Shown: positions 31,184 through 43,775 of the stretch, piece by piece
How the letters are laid out: every line of letters begins with the position of its first letter
Position numbering within the stretch: the stretch's first letter is position 1
NCBI GenBank assembly: GCA_947184155.2
Contig: CAMXCT020001805.1
Span: 27,732-91,731, forward strand
Direction of reading: 5' to 3'
Origin: Cladocopium goreaui
Taxonomy: Eukaryota > Sar > Dinophyceae > Suessiales > Symbiodiniaceae
Length of the DNA stretch: 64,000 bases
The notes under the pieces: generated by a model
Databases searched by the model: none
What the model was told of the DNA's origin: nothing
The model's input: only the letters and a program-made list of their open reading frames with translations
Translations under genes and position numbers: made by a program

Positions 31184-31582
31184 GAGAGAGATAGATAGAT
31201 AGATAGATAGAAAGATAATTAGATAGATAGATAGATAGATAGATAGATTGATTAGACGAGAGTAGATTAGATTAGATTCGATTCGATTAGATTAGATTAG
31301 ATAGATGGATAGAGAGAAAGAAAGATAGATAGATAGATAGAAAGATAGATAGACAGATAGATAGATAGAGAGAGAGAGATAGATAGATAGATAGATAGAT
31401 AGATAAATAGAGAGAGAGATAGATAGATAGATAGATCGATAGTCAGATAGATAGATAGACAGATAGATAGATAGAAAGAAAGATAGATAGATAGAGAGAG
31501 AGAGAGATAGATAGATAGAGAGATAGATAGAGAGATAGATAGAGAGATAGATAGATAGATAGAGAGATAGATAGAGAGAGAG

Positions 31583-31617
<35 letters not shown>

Positions 31618-31760
31618 GAGATAGAGAGATAGAGAGATAGAGAGATAGAGAGATAGAGAGATAGAGAGATAGATAGAGAGAGAGATAGATAAATAGATAG
31701 ATAGATAGAAAGATAGGTAGATCGTCAGAGAAAGAGAGAGAAAGAGAGAAAGAGAGGAGA
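30921..31760. repeat. GATA/GAGA microsatellite, about 0.84 kb
   Basis: Nearly pure GATA with GAGA, GAAA and GACA variants. Any open frame here is an artefact of composition. Confidence 0.97.
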
Positions 31761-31870
31761 CCTCAACTACCTTTCGGTCAATCAGTGGATTCGCTCTGCC
31801 ATCCGTGATTCACAACGACCAGCCTCTCCTATAGGTTTCCGATTTTTGAAACTTCCGCCGCAGGTATGTT
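31761..31870 (+). repeat. Conserved flank attached to GATA arrays, copy 1
   Basis: From CCTTTCGGTCAATCAGTGG to ACTTCCGCCGC this is strongly similar to the reverse complement of 56086-56190. The junction AGAGGAGACCTCAAGCACCTT at 34040-34060 shows the same start before the assembly gap. It is therefore a dispersed sequence that carries a microsatellite on one side. Confidence 0.8.
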
Positions 31871-31910
31871 GTCATTGAGTCTTTCCCCACCTGTGAAGGT
31901 TGATAGATTT

Positions 31911-32385
31911 TATGGCCGGACCCGAACAGCAAGCTCAGGAGCAGAGTGATCCGCGCCGGACCTCCACTGCAAGCGCTAGACCGCAGTGTTTCCCGCCGGA
32001 CCCGAACAGCAAGCTCAGGAGCAGAGTGTTCCCTGCCGGACCTCTAGTTCACAGTGTTCCCTGCCGGAGGACTTCAACTGCAAGCAGCAGATCGCAGCGT
32101 TCCCCGCCGGACCCGAACAGCAAGCTCAGGAGCAGAGTGTTCCCTGCCGGACCTCAACTGCAAGGACCTCAACTGCAAGTGGCAGATCCCAGTGTTCCCC
32201 GCCGGACCCCAACAGCAGGCTCAGGAGCAGAGTGTTCCCTGGCGGACCTCAACTGCAAGCGGCAGATCACAGTGTTCCCCGCCGGACCCGAACAGCAAGC
32301 TCATGAGCAGAGTGATCCCCGCCGGACCTCAACTGCAAGCACTAGATCAAAGTGGTCCCTGCCGGACCTCAACCACAAAGAATCT
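31911..32385. repeat. 40-bp minisatellite (CCGGACC units)
   Basis: Two alternating ~40-bp units begin CCGGACCCGAACAGC and CCGGACCTCAACTGC and both end near CAGTGTTCCC. All plus frames are open and encode repetitive Gln/Ser/Arg-rich peptides, so the long frames here are not called as genes. Confidence 0.9.
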
Positions 32386-32640
32386 CCGAAGATATACCAG
32401 ATAGAATGCCAAAAAAGAATGTCAGAATAGATGCCAGATAAAATGCCCGAATAGAATGTCAGATAGAATGCCAGGTAGAATACCAGATAGGATGTCAGTA
32501 TAGATGCCACAAAGGATGCCAGATAGGATGTCAGAATAGATGCTAGATAGAATGCCAGGATAGAATGTCAGATAGAATGCCAGATAGAATGCCAGAATAG
32601 AATTTCAGAAGATTATACCATATATATTTCCAGAAGACAT
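32386..32640. repeat. Degenerate ~16-bp repeat (CCAGATAGAATG)
   Basis: AGATAGAATGCCAG and AGAATGTCAG alternate for about 250 bp. Confidence 0.8.
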
Positions 32641-33464
32641 GTCAGAAACTATGACAAATCAGTGGCAGGGTGGATCACTCGAAGTAAAGTAAATACGGAG
32701 GAAAGGCAGCAGGAAAAGCATGTTTATCCTTCCAGATTGGCAAGTGAGACTTGTCGTTTGATCTCGGTAAGTTGCTAAGGTACTTGCGTCTCGCCAAACA
32801 ACTTCACCCAGATGTGAACAAGGTGCTCGTTCACGTACATGCGCACAGACATGATGGCCATTTTGGCAAGAGTCTGCGAGATGAATGGGAACGTCTTTGG
32901 CAATGACAGGTCCTGCGAGCAAAATTGCCACTGTTGGCCAAAATTGAGTCTATTGTAGACCTTTGAACAAACAGGGGACCAAAGTCTGAAATATCCAGTG
33001 AAGATTAGTGAAATTTAGTGCAGCTATAGCAAGGCCCTTCTGCATAGTTTCGCACTGGCTGCAGAAAGGCAGCTCTACTTTGCTGCAATTGTCAATTTGG
33101 GTTCGTGCCTAGCTAGAAGGTTCTGTTGGCCCCCACTGCTGCGACTTTCAACTGTCTAGTTTGTGGCTATATGAATTCATGCATAATTTGGCGCGCGCGT
33201 GAGCCTGCCACTGGAATACAAGCTGGCATACATTCTCATACGTTCTCATGTCAATTGTTGCTGAGTCTAGGCATCTGGTGCAGAAGGGAACTTTCAGAAA
33301 GTTCGCGAAGCATACGAGGCACCCCACTGCTGGGAGCCAACGGGACTTGACATCTAGGTTTTGGGGTCTCAAGCCGAGAATTGGCTGTCAAAATTCTACT
33401 ATATAATTAGTCTTGTGAGTTCGTAAGCCCCACACAGACTCAAAAGCAAGGAAAATGCACACTG
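32641..33464. other. Unassigned sequence
   Basis: I see nothing codable. Two short frames lack motifs. Confidence 0.5.
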
Positions 33465-33597
33465 AAGATAAGATAGATAGATAGATAGGTAGATAGATAG
33501 ATAGAAAGATAGATAGATAGTTAGATAGAGAGATAGATAGATGGCTAGACAGATAGATAGACAGATAAATAGATAGATAGATAGATAGAAAGATAAT

Positions 33598-33630
<33 letters not shown>

Positions 33631-33771
33631 GGACAGATAGACAGATAGGCAAATAGATAGAGACAGCTAGATAAATAGAGAGATAGATAGATAGATAGAT
33701 AGATAGACAGATAAATAGATAGATAGATAGATAGATAGACAGACAGATAGATAGATAGATAGAAAGATAAT

Positions 33772-33806
<35 letters not shown>

Positions 33807-33894
33807 GTGGACAGATAGACAGATAGACAGATAGACAGATAGGCAAATAGATAGAGACAGCTAGATAAATAGATAGATAGATAGATAGATAGAC

Positions 33895-33925
<31 letters not shown>

Positions 33926-34035
33926 TAGATAGAGAGGTAGATAGATAGAGGGATAGATAGATAGATCGATCGATAGATAGATAGATACATAGAAGATAGG
34001 TTGGTAGGTGGGTAGATAGTCAGAGAAAGAGAGAG
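33465..34035. repeat. GATA microsatellite
   Basis: GATA with GACA and AAAT interruptions. Minus-strand frames read as Ser-Ile-Tyr-Leu repeats and are artefacts. Confidence 0.97.
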
Positions 34036-34060
34036 AAAGAGAGGAGACCTCAAGCACCTT

Positions 34061-34160
34061 NNNNNNNNNNNNNNNNNNNNNNNNNNNNNNNNNNNNNNNN
34101 NNNNNNNNNNNNNNNNNNNNNNNNNNNNNNNNNNNNNNNNNNNNNNNNNNNNNNNNNNNN
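34061..34160. other. Assembly gap (100 N)
   Basis: Exactly 100 N, so probably a scaffold gap of arbitrary length. It follows the conserved GATA flank. Confidence 0.99.
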
Positions 34161-34560
34161 CACTTTACAGTCTACACTCCACACTCCACACTTTACACTT
34201 TACAGTTTACACTGTCTCCACACTCTACACTTTAAACTGTATACTTTACACTTTACACTCCGCACTCCACACTTTGCACTCCACACACTACACTTTATAC
34301 TCCAGACTCTACACTCTACGCTTTTCTCTCCACACTTTACACTCTGCACTCTACACTTTACACTCCACACTCTACACGTCACACTCTACACTCCACACTC
34401 TACACTTCACACTTTACACTTTACACCTCCACACTTTAGACTCCACACTCCACACTTTACACTCCGCACTCTACACTTAACACTTTCCACTTTACACTCC
34501 ACACTCCACAATCCCCACTTCGCACTCTACACACTACATTGCCCACTCAACACTCCACTT
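34161..34560. repeat. Degenerate CACTTTACACTC minisatellite
   Basis: Phrases such as CACTCCACACTC, TACACTTTACAC and CTCTACAC recur every 6-12 bp. Frames here are artefacts. Confidence 0.9.
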
Positions 34561-36131
34561 TCTTCACGCTCCGCATTTTGCACTCCACCCCATTCTGCAT
34601 TCCACAGTCTACAGTGCACTGGCACGGTAACAGGGGAAAAATGTACAAAACTGTTCACATAACTTGTTTCACCAAAGTGTTCTACTTGACTGCATTCGGG
34701 TTCGTGGGCTACATCTTGTTGTTTTTTGCTTTCGGACCCCATTTCCTCAACCCCCTTCCTACACCAATTTCATTGTTTCCTTACCATTGACATATTGTTA
34801 GAAATTTTTGTGTCAGGAAAATGCCTGAAAAACGAAATTTGATTTCCAATCGGAGCTGAAGGCCTCGAATGTTTCCACAGTTTTCTAGCTGTCCTGAGTC
34901 CCGCGCGCTCATTTGTCCTGAATATGGAAAGAATGAAAGAGTGGATGTCAGGTGTCAGAAAGAGTCTCACGGGTGTTCTCACCCTTGCTGCTTCGCCCAA
35001 GGTTCTGTCTGACGATGCTCGGCGCCGTGAGTACGACCGGCAGCTATCTCCCATGCGGTGTTCCCAGCCAGTTTTTACAGCTGCAAACGGATGTTAAATT
35101 TCTTACGGCTTCCATCATAGGCAGGCTATGTACCAACACGACATGAGAAACAGCTGGTATAGTTAAATGATGTATTGGCCGACCAAGGTGGCAACGGACC
35201 TATCGATCCACCGAACTAATCTGCCATAAAATTAGATTACAATTAGAACCCACACAAAGCGGGTGCAGGAAGTATACTCTTTGTTGCCATTCTTTTGATC
35301 TGCAGATTGAAAACAGGGACACACCGACAGTTCTCTTCGCTGTCCTCGGATGTAACCATGTTGGTGGATCCCATGGAACTTGGAATAGGCCAGCAACGAT
35401 ATTTGATTAGTGCTATCAGTGCTCGTGCTACCCTTTACACTGTGAATTCTGAGTCCGAGACTTTTCAATCCGATAGTTCTTGTAACATATTGTGAGATTT
35501 TACAAACTCCATTCCTTTAGCAGCACAACATATGAATCGGAAACCATGAAGGGCGAAGAGGTGGATGTGCCATGGCGTGCCATGACGTGCCAGGTCCACC
35601 TCCACAAGAACTTATTCTGGAAATCCAAGCGGGCCTCGTACTTGGCAAGGTGCATTTTTTAGAATGGAAACGTGAGAGAAAATCACGATGATTTGGGAAA
35701 ACCGGTTTCGAACACAGGATCCTTTGCGCACCAGCAGAGGCAATCAACTGCCTTTTACATCTTTTACCAAGTATTTGTTGAACATGTCCCACGTCGTTGG
35801 ACCGTCAGAGTTTCAACACAGAAAAACCGTTTCCTGCTCGTGTGAACCACGATGGTCAATCATCACTGGGGGACATGCCAAGAAGAGCCAAAGTGCATCC
35901 GACTTCACATGAGGATCGTTTTGGTAGTTGCCGGTAGGTGCACAAGGAAGAGGGAACTTTCGAACTGTTGACGAGGCCAAACCTGTTCCATGATGTTCCA
36001 TGTGTAGATGCGGGTCACTTTTCCATCTGTGAAGTGAATGGAACCCTTGTTTGTTTAAATCTTGGCACAGCCCGTTTTTCAATTCTCGGTTCGACAAAGG
36101 GGTGCAAGGTTGAAAGAAAAAATAAACAAAC
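34561..36131. other. Unassigned sequence
   Basis: No gene recognised over 1.5 kb. Around 35695-35755 a minus-strand GTGTTCGAAACC resembles a tRNA B box, but no A box was found at the right distance. Confidence 0.45.
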
Positions 36132-37387
36132 ATAAGCTTCGGTGGGGTCCCCAACAGCCGCAACGTTTTATTTTTACAAATCACGAATCTTTCTGAAGCG
36201 TGCTGAGAAGCCAAGCGCTGGAAATACTTCAGCTGTGTCTGCACCCAAGCCTCACAGACCTTCTCCGGAACCTTCTCCGGAACCCTGTTGAACCTGACCT
36301 GGCTCTGCACCAAAGCCTCACAGACCTTCTCCGGAACCTTCTCCGGAACCCTGTTGAACTTGACCTGGCTCTCACAAAAGCCTCCCAGACCTTCACCGGA
36401 ACCTTTTCCGGAACCCTCTTGAATCTGGCCTGGCTCTGCACCAAAGCCTCCCAAACCTTCTTCGGAACCTTCTTCGGAACCCTGTTGAACCTGACCTGGC
36501 TTTGCACCAAAGCTTCCCAGACCTCCTGAACCTTCTCCGGAACCCTGTTGAACCTGACCTAGCTCTGCACCCAAAGCCTCCCAGACCGTCACCGCACCAA
36601 AGCCTCCCAGACCTTCTCCGGAACCTTTTCCGGAACCCTGTTGAACCTAATTTGATTTTGCACCAAGGTTGCCTGGAACTTTTGCGGAACCTCCTCCGGG
36701 TTGTTAGTGCCTGACCTGGCTCTCCACCAAAGCCTCCCAGACCCTCACCTTCTCCGGAACCCTGTTGAACCTGACCTGGCTCTGCACCAAAGCCTCACAG
36801 ACCTTCTCCGGAACCTTCTCCGGAACCCTGTTGAACTTGACCTGGCTCTCACAAAAGCCTCCCAGACCTTCACCGGAACCTTTTCCGGAACCCTCTTGAA
36901 TCTGGCCTGGCTCTGCACCAAAGCCTCCCAAACCTTCTTCGGAACCTTCTTCGGAACCCTGTTGAACCTGACCTGGCTTTGCACCAAAGCTTCCCAGACC
37001 TCCTGAACCTTCTCCGGAACCCTGTTGAACCTGACCTAGCTCTGCACCCAAAGCCTCCCAGACCGTCACCGCACCAAAGCCTCCCAGACCTTCTCCGGAA
37101 CCTTTTCCGGAACCCTGTTGAACCTAATTTGATTTTGCACCAAGGTTGCCTGGAACTTTTGCGGAACCTCCTCCGGGTTGTTAGTGCCTGACCTGGCTCT
37201 CCACCAAAGCCTCCCAGACCCTCACCTTCTCCGGAACCCTGTTGAACCTGACCTGGCTCTGCACCAAAGCCTCACAGACCTTCTCCGGAACCTTCTCCGG
37301 AACCCTGCTGAACCTGACCCGGCGCTTGCACCAGTGCACACCGGAGCTATTCTGGGCTGAAGACCCCATTAGCTTACGCTGTTGGGG
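36132..37387. mobile_element. Minisatellite-bearing element V, copy 1
   Basis: The left end (ATAAGCTTCGGTGG, CCGCAACGTTTTATTTTTAC, AAGCGTGCTG) and the right end (CACACCGGAGCTATTCTGGG to TTAGCTTACGC) are both shared with 39573-40619. Between them lies an array of CTTCTCCGGAAC units and the longer phrase CTGTTGAACCTGACCTGGCT. All six frames are largely open (peptides such as VPEKVPEKV or GEGSGEG), so no protein is called. Shared ends with a different interior suggest a mobile or amplified unit. It has no transposase. Confidence 0.7.
36285..37310. repeat. 477-bp higher-order tandem repeat within V copy 1
   Basis: Sequence from about 36290 repeats at an offset of 477 bp and again, partly, at 954 bp (GGCTCTGCACCAAAGCCTCA at 36301 and 36778). 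The first two copies look identical over long stretches. Confidence 0.9.
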
Positions 37388-39572
37388 AATAATAGGAGGT
37401 AAAAACAATAGGTTTATGTGCTTGCAACATGTGAATTTCAAACCTCTTACGATGAGCGCAGGCATCCTAGAAGTACCCTGGGCCAAGTTGCTGTGGGGGA
37501 GCTGTGACGTGCAAAACCATATACTTTGTGTCTCTGCGACACCCAGCCAGGAAGCGCGCCGCGTGCGGCAAGAGCACGAGGACGCTCTGTTCGTGAGAGC
37601 TGTGTTGATTGCATTTGACTGTCATGTTTGGGTGCCGCACTGTGTGCCGCAAGTTGGTGAATGGCTTGTGTGTGCTCTCGGTTGCTCAGTCTTTCAATGG
37701 TTGAGATGCTCCTTCTGACGGCCTACAGGAGCATAACAAAGAGTTTTGAGAAATTTTTGACTAGATAGAATCTGGTGACGTATGGCAATGTGACATGGTG
37801 TGCTTTGGTATAGGTACAATCCAGAACAATTTGTACCACGTTTACCACACGTTCCTTGCAAACATTCCAACGATTCCAACGTTCACTATCCACTTACTTA
37901 GTACAATGCGCGTATGCTTGGCGGCTTCGCATTTTCATTTGTTGTGTAGTACCCGCATGTTGGACCTCTGGGTTCCCTAGCACTGTGCCATACTGTGCCA
38001 TGGAGCTAGGTCCATAGTTTCAGGGCATGGAATGGGTTTCGAGATGTTTCGAGTGCATCGAGATCAAAGTCGAGTGCATTCTCAGTCCAGCTTGGTTTGT
38101 CGGGGCTTCCACCCTTTCGTCTCCCTTCTCCCTGTCCCTCATCCTGTGGAACGTTTCGCAACCTAAGACCCAACGACGAATTGACAGCAACATCATCGAT
38201 GACTTGCCCATTTTCCTTCCCCTGATCACTGCAACTCATCATCGATGATCTATGCATGTACGCGACTGAACATTGCTGGATGCATACGTGAATGACATGT
38301 GTCAACTGTGTCAACGCATGAAACGCACTGCGACATTTGCAACAGTGCAATGATAGGCAATGTACGTGGTGGATGTAGCAAATGCAATGGCTGAAGGTGC
38401 CTAGCTAATGAGTGCAATGTCGGTAGCAGCTGCCATGTTGTTTAATTATGTTTAATTCACTGCAGAATCTCAGCTGTAATTATACGACAACGTGATGCAA
38501 TTTGATACGCACTTCATGCGAGATCATCCAAGATATCGCAAGGCAATGAACCCTGCAATGCGTGTTGTTGTTTGGCGTGTTGCCATCTGCCCTGTATGTG
38601 TAGCTTGCATAGCTTTCATTGCTATGCAACTCCAGCCCGCCAACATTTGAAAATCGCCGTAAGTGTCGTAACTGTTGTAACTGTTGCCTTTCAAGCCTCT
38701 GCATGTTGCCTCGCATAATTCGCATGTAGCATCCCATGCACAGCTCACTATGTTGAAAGATTCCGGACATGACCAGACAGCAGGCACTTCGTCGCCGAGC
38801 AGAGGCGCAGTTCTTTATGCGGCTTCTTGGCGGCCAGCGTATTTCATGGAGTTGGGAGATATACATTCCATATGTAGCAAAACAATAAATTGCTTTAGCT
38901 GTTAGCTGTTTCATCTTTGCTGCCTTAGCCTACGGGTGTAAAACTGCAGTCATATGATATGGTCATGGGCTGCTGATGCTCCAGGCTCTCATGGGAGGTG
39001 CGGGGCTTGTAACCACGCGTAATCGATTCTTGAAGCGCACTTGCACTTGTCGCGCTTGTGCACGAACTTGATGCTACGACACCGTGAGAGCGTTAGACAT
39101 GGGTGGCGTGGAGTTGGGGTGGAAACGACGCTTTCACATCAGCCGCACTCGATGCTAAGCTTCTGAGATTGCACGCGTGATGTTAAAGTGATCTGTCTTG
39201 GTCCGCGCAAGTGAGCCTGTACCCGCTGTAAAGCGAGGTGCTTGGTATAATTTGGTCATGGCACATGAAAATTGTTACTGCAGAGTGCAGGTGCCGCGCA
39301 GAAAAAGATACCCTATTTTGTCGCCAGTTCTTGAGCATTGTTCTGGTGTTTTCGACACTGCATTTCCCTTGATTGCATTTTTTCCTCTCAGGTGCAGAAT
39401 TTCCAAACGAAATGAAAGTGTGTCATACTTTGGTATTTTTGGTCATTGGTAGGCAAGGTAAGAAACCAAACTTGAAACGATTGCAGAATGTGGTATCAGG
39501 TCTTCGCTGCCCCAGGTTTGCAAGAACCTGATCATGATGACTGTGACAAGAATGATACTGGGTCCTTCAAAA
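37388..39572. other. Unassigned sequence between V copies
   Basis: Nothing recognisable over 2.2 kb; no frame has a credible domain. Confidence 0.5.
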
Positions 39573-40619
39573 ATAAGCTTCGGTGGTATCCCCAACGGCC
39601 GCAACGTTTTATTTTTACAAATCTTTCTGAAGCGTGCTGCGAAGCCAAGCGCTAGAAACCTTCTTCAACCTGTTGGAACCTGACCTGGCCCTGCACCGGG
39701 ACCTTCTCCGCAACCTTCTCCGGAACCTGTTGAACCTGACTTGGCTTTGCACCAATGCTTCCTGGAACTTTCTTGGTGCAGAGCCAGGTCAGGTTCAACA
39801 GGGTTCCGGAGAAGGTTAAAGCTTCCAGGAAGCCTTGCTCCAAAGTCAAGTCAGGTTCAACGTTCCGGGGAAAGTTCCGGAGAAGGTCTGGGAGCTTTGG
39901 TGCAGAGCCAGGTCAGGTTCAACAGGGTCCCGGAGAAGGTTCCCTCCAGGAGCTCTGCTTGGAGGGTCCTGGTGCGTGGGTCTCGGTGCAGTGTAGCGTC
40001 TTCTCTACTAGGGCAGTGTACCGTGACCTCTTGCGGGCCTTGTTGCAGACCTGCTCTCGGTTCAAGAAAGCAAGGTGCGATTTTGCTGGCCCAGCTGGCG
40101 GGGAACCAGGCAAGGACTGCAGTGACACCACTGACCAGCGTAAAGCTTCCAGACCTTCTCCAGGAACTTTCTCCGGAACTCTGTTGAACTTGACCTGGCT
40201 CTGCACCAAAGCCTCCAAGACCTTCTCCGGAACCTTCTTCGAAATCTTCTTCTGGCCAAAGCCCTTCTCCGGAACCTTCTTCGGAACCCTGTTGAACCTG
40301 ACCTGGCTTTGCACCAAAGCCTCCCAGACCTTCTCCGGAACCTTCTCCGGAACCTTCTCCGGAACCCTGTTGAACCTGACCTGTCTCTGCACCAAAGCCT
40401 CCCAGACCTTCTCCGGAACCTTCTCCGGAACCCTGTTGAACGTGACTTGGCTTTGCACCAAGGCTTCCTGGAACCTTGTCCGGAACCTTCTCCGGAACCT
40501 TCTCCGGAACCTTCTCCGGAACCTTCTCCGGAACCCTGTTGAACCTGACCCGGCGCCTGCACCAGTGCACACCGGAGCTATTCTGGGCTGAAGACCCCAT
40601 TAGCTTACGCGGTTGGGGG
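39573..40619. mobile_element. Minisatellite-bearing element V, copy 2
   Basis: Same ends as 36132-37387 with a different interior. CTTCTCCGGAAC arrays occur in both orientations here (inverted around 39770-39960), and a unique block at 39960-40140 contains the dispersed repeat also seen at 9785. Open frames on both strands are artefacts of the 12-bp unit. Confidence 0.7.
40063..40140. repeat. Dispersed short repeat, partner of 9785-9870
   Basis: The reverse complement matches 9785-9870, with core ATTTTGCTGGCCCAGCTGGC. It is embedded in the non-repetitive part of V copy 2. Confidence 0.65.
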
Positions 40620-41975
40620 AAAACAGCCATCCTGTCAAACTTATTGCGCAGAAACTTGCATGCCCCTTTTCCCCCAATTCAATGTTGTTACATCGCTTTG
40701 TTTGGAAAGGCCTTCAAAAAAACAACCATTTCGGTTCAGATGCCAGCATGCATTGGGCAATAAGATTGATCAAGGGGGCGCGGGGGGATCAGGCGTGATG
40801 TGACAACATGTAGGAGGATGGTTGCTTTTTTTTGAAGAACCCGGTATGATGATTTGAGATCAAACTCTCAGTGTTCCTGCATTGTGCTTGCCCATTCTCG
40901 TAAAATGTGACGTACCGCCACGCCCAATCCACATGATTAGCTGAGGTTCAACCAGTCTCGGTACCGCAGCAGACGGAACCTGAGAATCAGACCTTCAACC
41001 TGGACTAAATGGAAATGACTTGAACTTTGCACAAAAAGGCTTGGTGTGGTACATTAGAGCCAGAGTATGGCCAGCCGCCAGAGACCACCAGTTACCTCGG
41101 GGTGGTGACCTATGTGGCATGTAGTGTGACATGAAAACATAAGTCCCATGCAACCAAGCAAGCAGCGGTAAAAAATCCCTGGGATTTTCCTTGAATCCAA
41201 CAAACCCGGTTGTCACAAAAGTATTGATTCTTTAGTGACCTGCTTGGTGCAGTTTGCTAGGAGTCTCACCTTTTATAAAAAAATGTTTTTGATTCTTTAG
41301 AGAACCTTGTTTTGGAAGCATATATGATCCTTTTTGACCCCTTCATGGACCGTGTCAATTTTTGAAGCGCTTGCCAAAACATGGTTCAAAAAGTGCCACG
41401 AAAAATGACATTAGAAAACATAAGAGCATCAAATCGCAAATTTTAAATATCGGTGCATGCAATAACTTCGTTCTACATTTTACTGGGTATAAAAAGATAA
41501 ATACATCAAAATGTGACGGGCCACCTGATGGCTTTGCGATTCCCAAATGAAATATGTTTCAACCTTTTTGATCCCTTATGAAATATTTAAGTAAAACATG
41601 TTAGCATCATGCGGCAATAGAAAAGCAGAGAGGATTTAAGTGCAGGTCTCATATGCCAAACCTCCCTAAGCCCAATATCGTCAGGCAGTTGCCTCCAGAT
41701 CCATCAAAAACCACAATGTTGGGAGGCACCTGATTCGTTAACTGACCAAATTTCATGGAGGATACTGAAAATTTCATGGGCCAGAAAAGAAGGACATTGC
41801 AGATATTTTCAAAAATCAAGATATTACAAAACATTCCGACACAATTCAACATAGAACAAAACAGTAGAAAATTCAAAACACCTTACAAAATACTTCGAAC
41901 ACATTCCAATAAGGATAGAATCCTGGGGAACCACCCAAAACCCCAAAACCACTTCAGAGACTTTTAAAGGGGGAA
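40620..41975. other. Unassigned sequence
   Basis: No gene seen. GATTCTTTAG occurs near 41226 and 41290, a phrase also found in the arms of the hairpin at 41976-42121. Confidence 0.45.
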
Positions 41976-42121
41976 CAGTTCAGTGCCCAGCTAGGGTTGT
42001 CTGATTCTTTAAGGACTTATTCATGTACCCTCCACTGGATGTTTGATTCTTTAGGGATTCATTTTGTAGCCCCAGGGCGTCCCTCTAAAGAATAAGACAG
42101 CCCAAGTGGGGCACTGAACTC
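41976..42121. mobile_element. 146-bp imperfect inverted-repeat element (MITE-like)
   Basis: Left arm CAGTTCAGTGCCCAGCTAGG (through TTGTCTGATTCTTTAAGG, to 42014) and right arm 42081-42121 are reverse complements with a few mismatches, each about 40 bp, around a 66-bp centre. No transposase. No target duplication was confirmed. Confidence 0.6.
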
Positions 42122-43539
42122 AGAGGAGGGGGATCTAGAAAATACGTTGATCATCTTTCATCCGTTTGAAGCGCCTGTGTGCGAACAATGCGTTCATACC
42201 ATGAACATGCAAGATTTGGAAGCAAAAAAAGGGTTCCCAAATAAGAACAACCAATTCAAGGAACAAAATGACGATACAAGGCGGACAGTATCACAAGCCT
42301 GAAAAAAAAGAGAAACAGAAAGGCAGAAAAATTGAAGCTCTTGTGCATTTACACCTGCTCGATTCTACCCTACTGATTCCCACTTATAATAACACCCCGA
42401 ATATTAGTCGCAGGCCTGGTAGTATCTTGCTGCACAGAAAATCCTTTCCACGTAGTCTGCCACAGCTTTCATGCTTCTTAAGGTGTAACAGTAATAGCTT
42501 AGCGTTTTGGAAAAAAGACCTGCTAAATCACTCTGGAATGCTTTGTGCAAACCACCTGCAATGTATTTCTGCTGCATGATCATCTACATGTTCGATGAGG
42601 GCAATGTGCCATTGAAAACAGCTTCCTCGCTCCTCATCAGAATCACTAGCCTCATCGTCTCATATTGACACTGATCCTCTATTTTCAATGGAAACATTTG
42701 CAACATATATCATATACTAGAAACGCCTACACTACAGTACTGAGTTGCTTTATACATTTGCTTCGCAGCCATTTCCCAACCCCAAAAAAGTCCCGCAGAC
42801 TGTCTAGGGGTGTCCCTATTTGGGGCTGCAGAGCATACATAACTGGTCATAATTATATATACACACAATATACAACATGACATTATCCATGTGTTCCAAT
42901 TCTTATGAAACATGCAGCCGTTTTCAACTACATTGTGAGCCCTGTGTACCTTCGAATTCTTAAGGTCTCTCCGAATCCCTCTTCCGGTTTTTGCCGCTGG
43001 TCTTGCCAATTTGGACAGCTTGGAGCCAAGCTGCTGCTTTCAGCTGCTTTCAGCTGTTGCTTTTGTCCAACTCATGAGACTCATGTGGGAAGTCTCGAAT
43101 CGAAACTTTTCAAACACGTGCATCGTTTCGTCGAAATCGCTGTGATGTTTTTTTTCTATATATTTCTTTTTTTTCCGAGTTGTCTCCATTTTTGTCCTGT
43201 TTGTGTTTCATTCAACATTTTGATACATTTTGTTGTTTATGTTTGCTGTTTCAGCTGTGCGTGATTTCTTCAGAGATTCTGCGAGGTGCTTTTGCTGTAC
43301 AGCTTTTACAAGAACCGAAGTATTGACCGTGTTTCTCCAGCTCCACGCCTCAGCGAATCACACTTTGCACATTGCACGTTGTGTTTCAAACTTTCCTCCC
43401 GTGATCCAGTATGATCCAGTGGTTTGCGATTTGAATTCAATCTCATAATTGCCTTCGGCAAGCCCGGCCATAGCAGGTCGGGGAAGTAGGCTTGAAAGTT
43501 GGGGGGTGAGGCCCTAATTGAAACATCTGAGTTGGTTCT
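42122..43539. other. Unassigned sequence
   Basis: No supported gene. Frames up to 119 codons have no motif. Confidence 0.45.
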
Positions 43540-43775
43540 GTTTTTGGTGTAGAATCTGGTAGGTGCAAATGCTTGTTGGCGTGAAAACTAGTTGGTGTAA
43601 ATATTGTAAATGCGGGTTGGTACTGTAAAGGCTGGTTGCTGATGGTTGGTGTATACAAGCCTGTTTGTGTGAGATTTTACTTTAATTACATATTTGGTGT
43701 AAAAAAATGTAGAAGCAGGTGTTGTGCAAAAGCTTCTTGTGTAAAAACCAGTAGGCGTAAAAATCACCTGGTGCC
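43540..43775. repeat. Degenerate GTTGGTGTAAA repeat
   Basis: Phrases such as TTGGTGTAAA, TGGCGTGAAAAC and AGGCGTAAAAA recur about every 20 bp. Confidence 0.55.

Noticed and set aside
30921..31760. Possible CRISPR-like regular array
   Set aside because: Pure tetranucleotide repeat with no spacers; the host looks eukaryotic.
31900..32430. Gln/Ser/Arg-rich frame of 176 codons
   Set aside because: It lies in a 40-bp minisatellite that is open in all plus frames; no start context or domain.
32857..32867. GCCATTTTGGC, part of the spliced-leader sequence
   Set aside because: Only 11 nt, self-complementary, and the following bases do not match the leader.
33545..34057. Long minus-strand frames of Ser-Ile-Tyr-Leu repeats
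   Set aside because: They are translations of a GATA microsatellite, which lacks stops on that strand.
35695..35755. Possible tRNA-like sequence (minus-strand GTGTTCGAAACC)
   Set aside because: Only a B-box-like match; no A box at suitable spacing and no cloverleaf.
36200..37070. Proline/glutamate or Gly-Ser-Glu repeat proteins in all six frames
   Set aside because: Product of the 12-bp CTTCTCCGGAAC unit, whose length is a multiple of three; not a gene.
39755..40630. Frames of 278 and 257 codons on opposite strands
   Set aside because: Same minisatellite effect; both strands cannot be coding and neither has a non-repeat domain.
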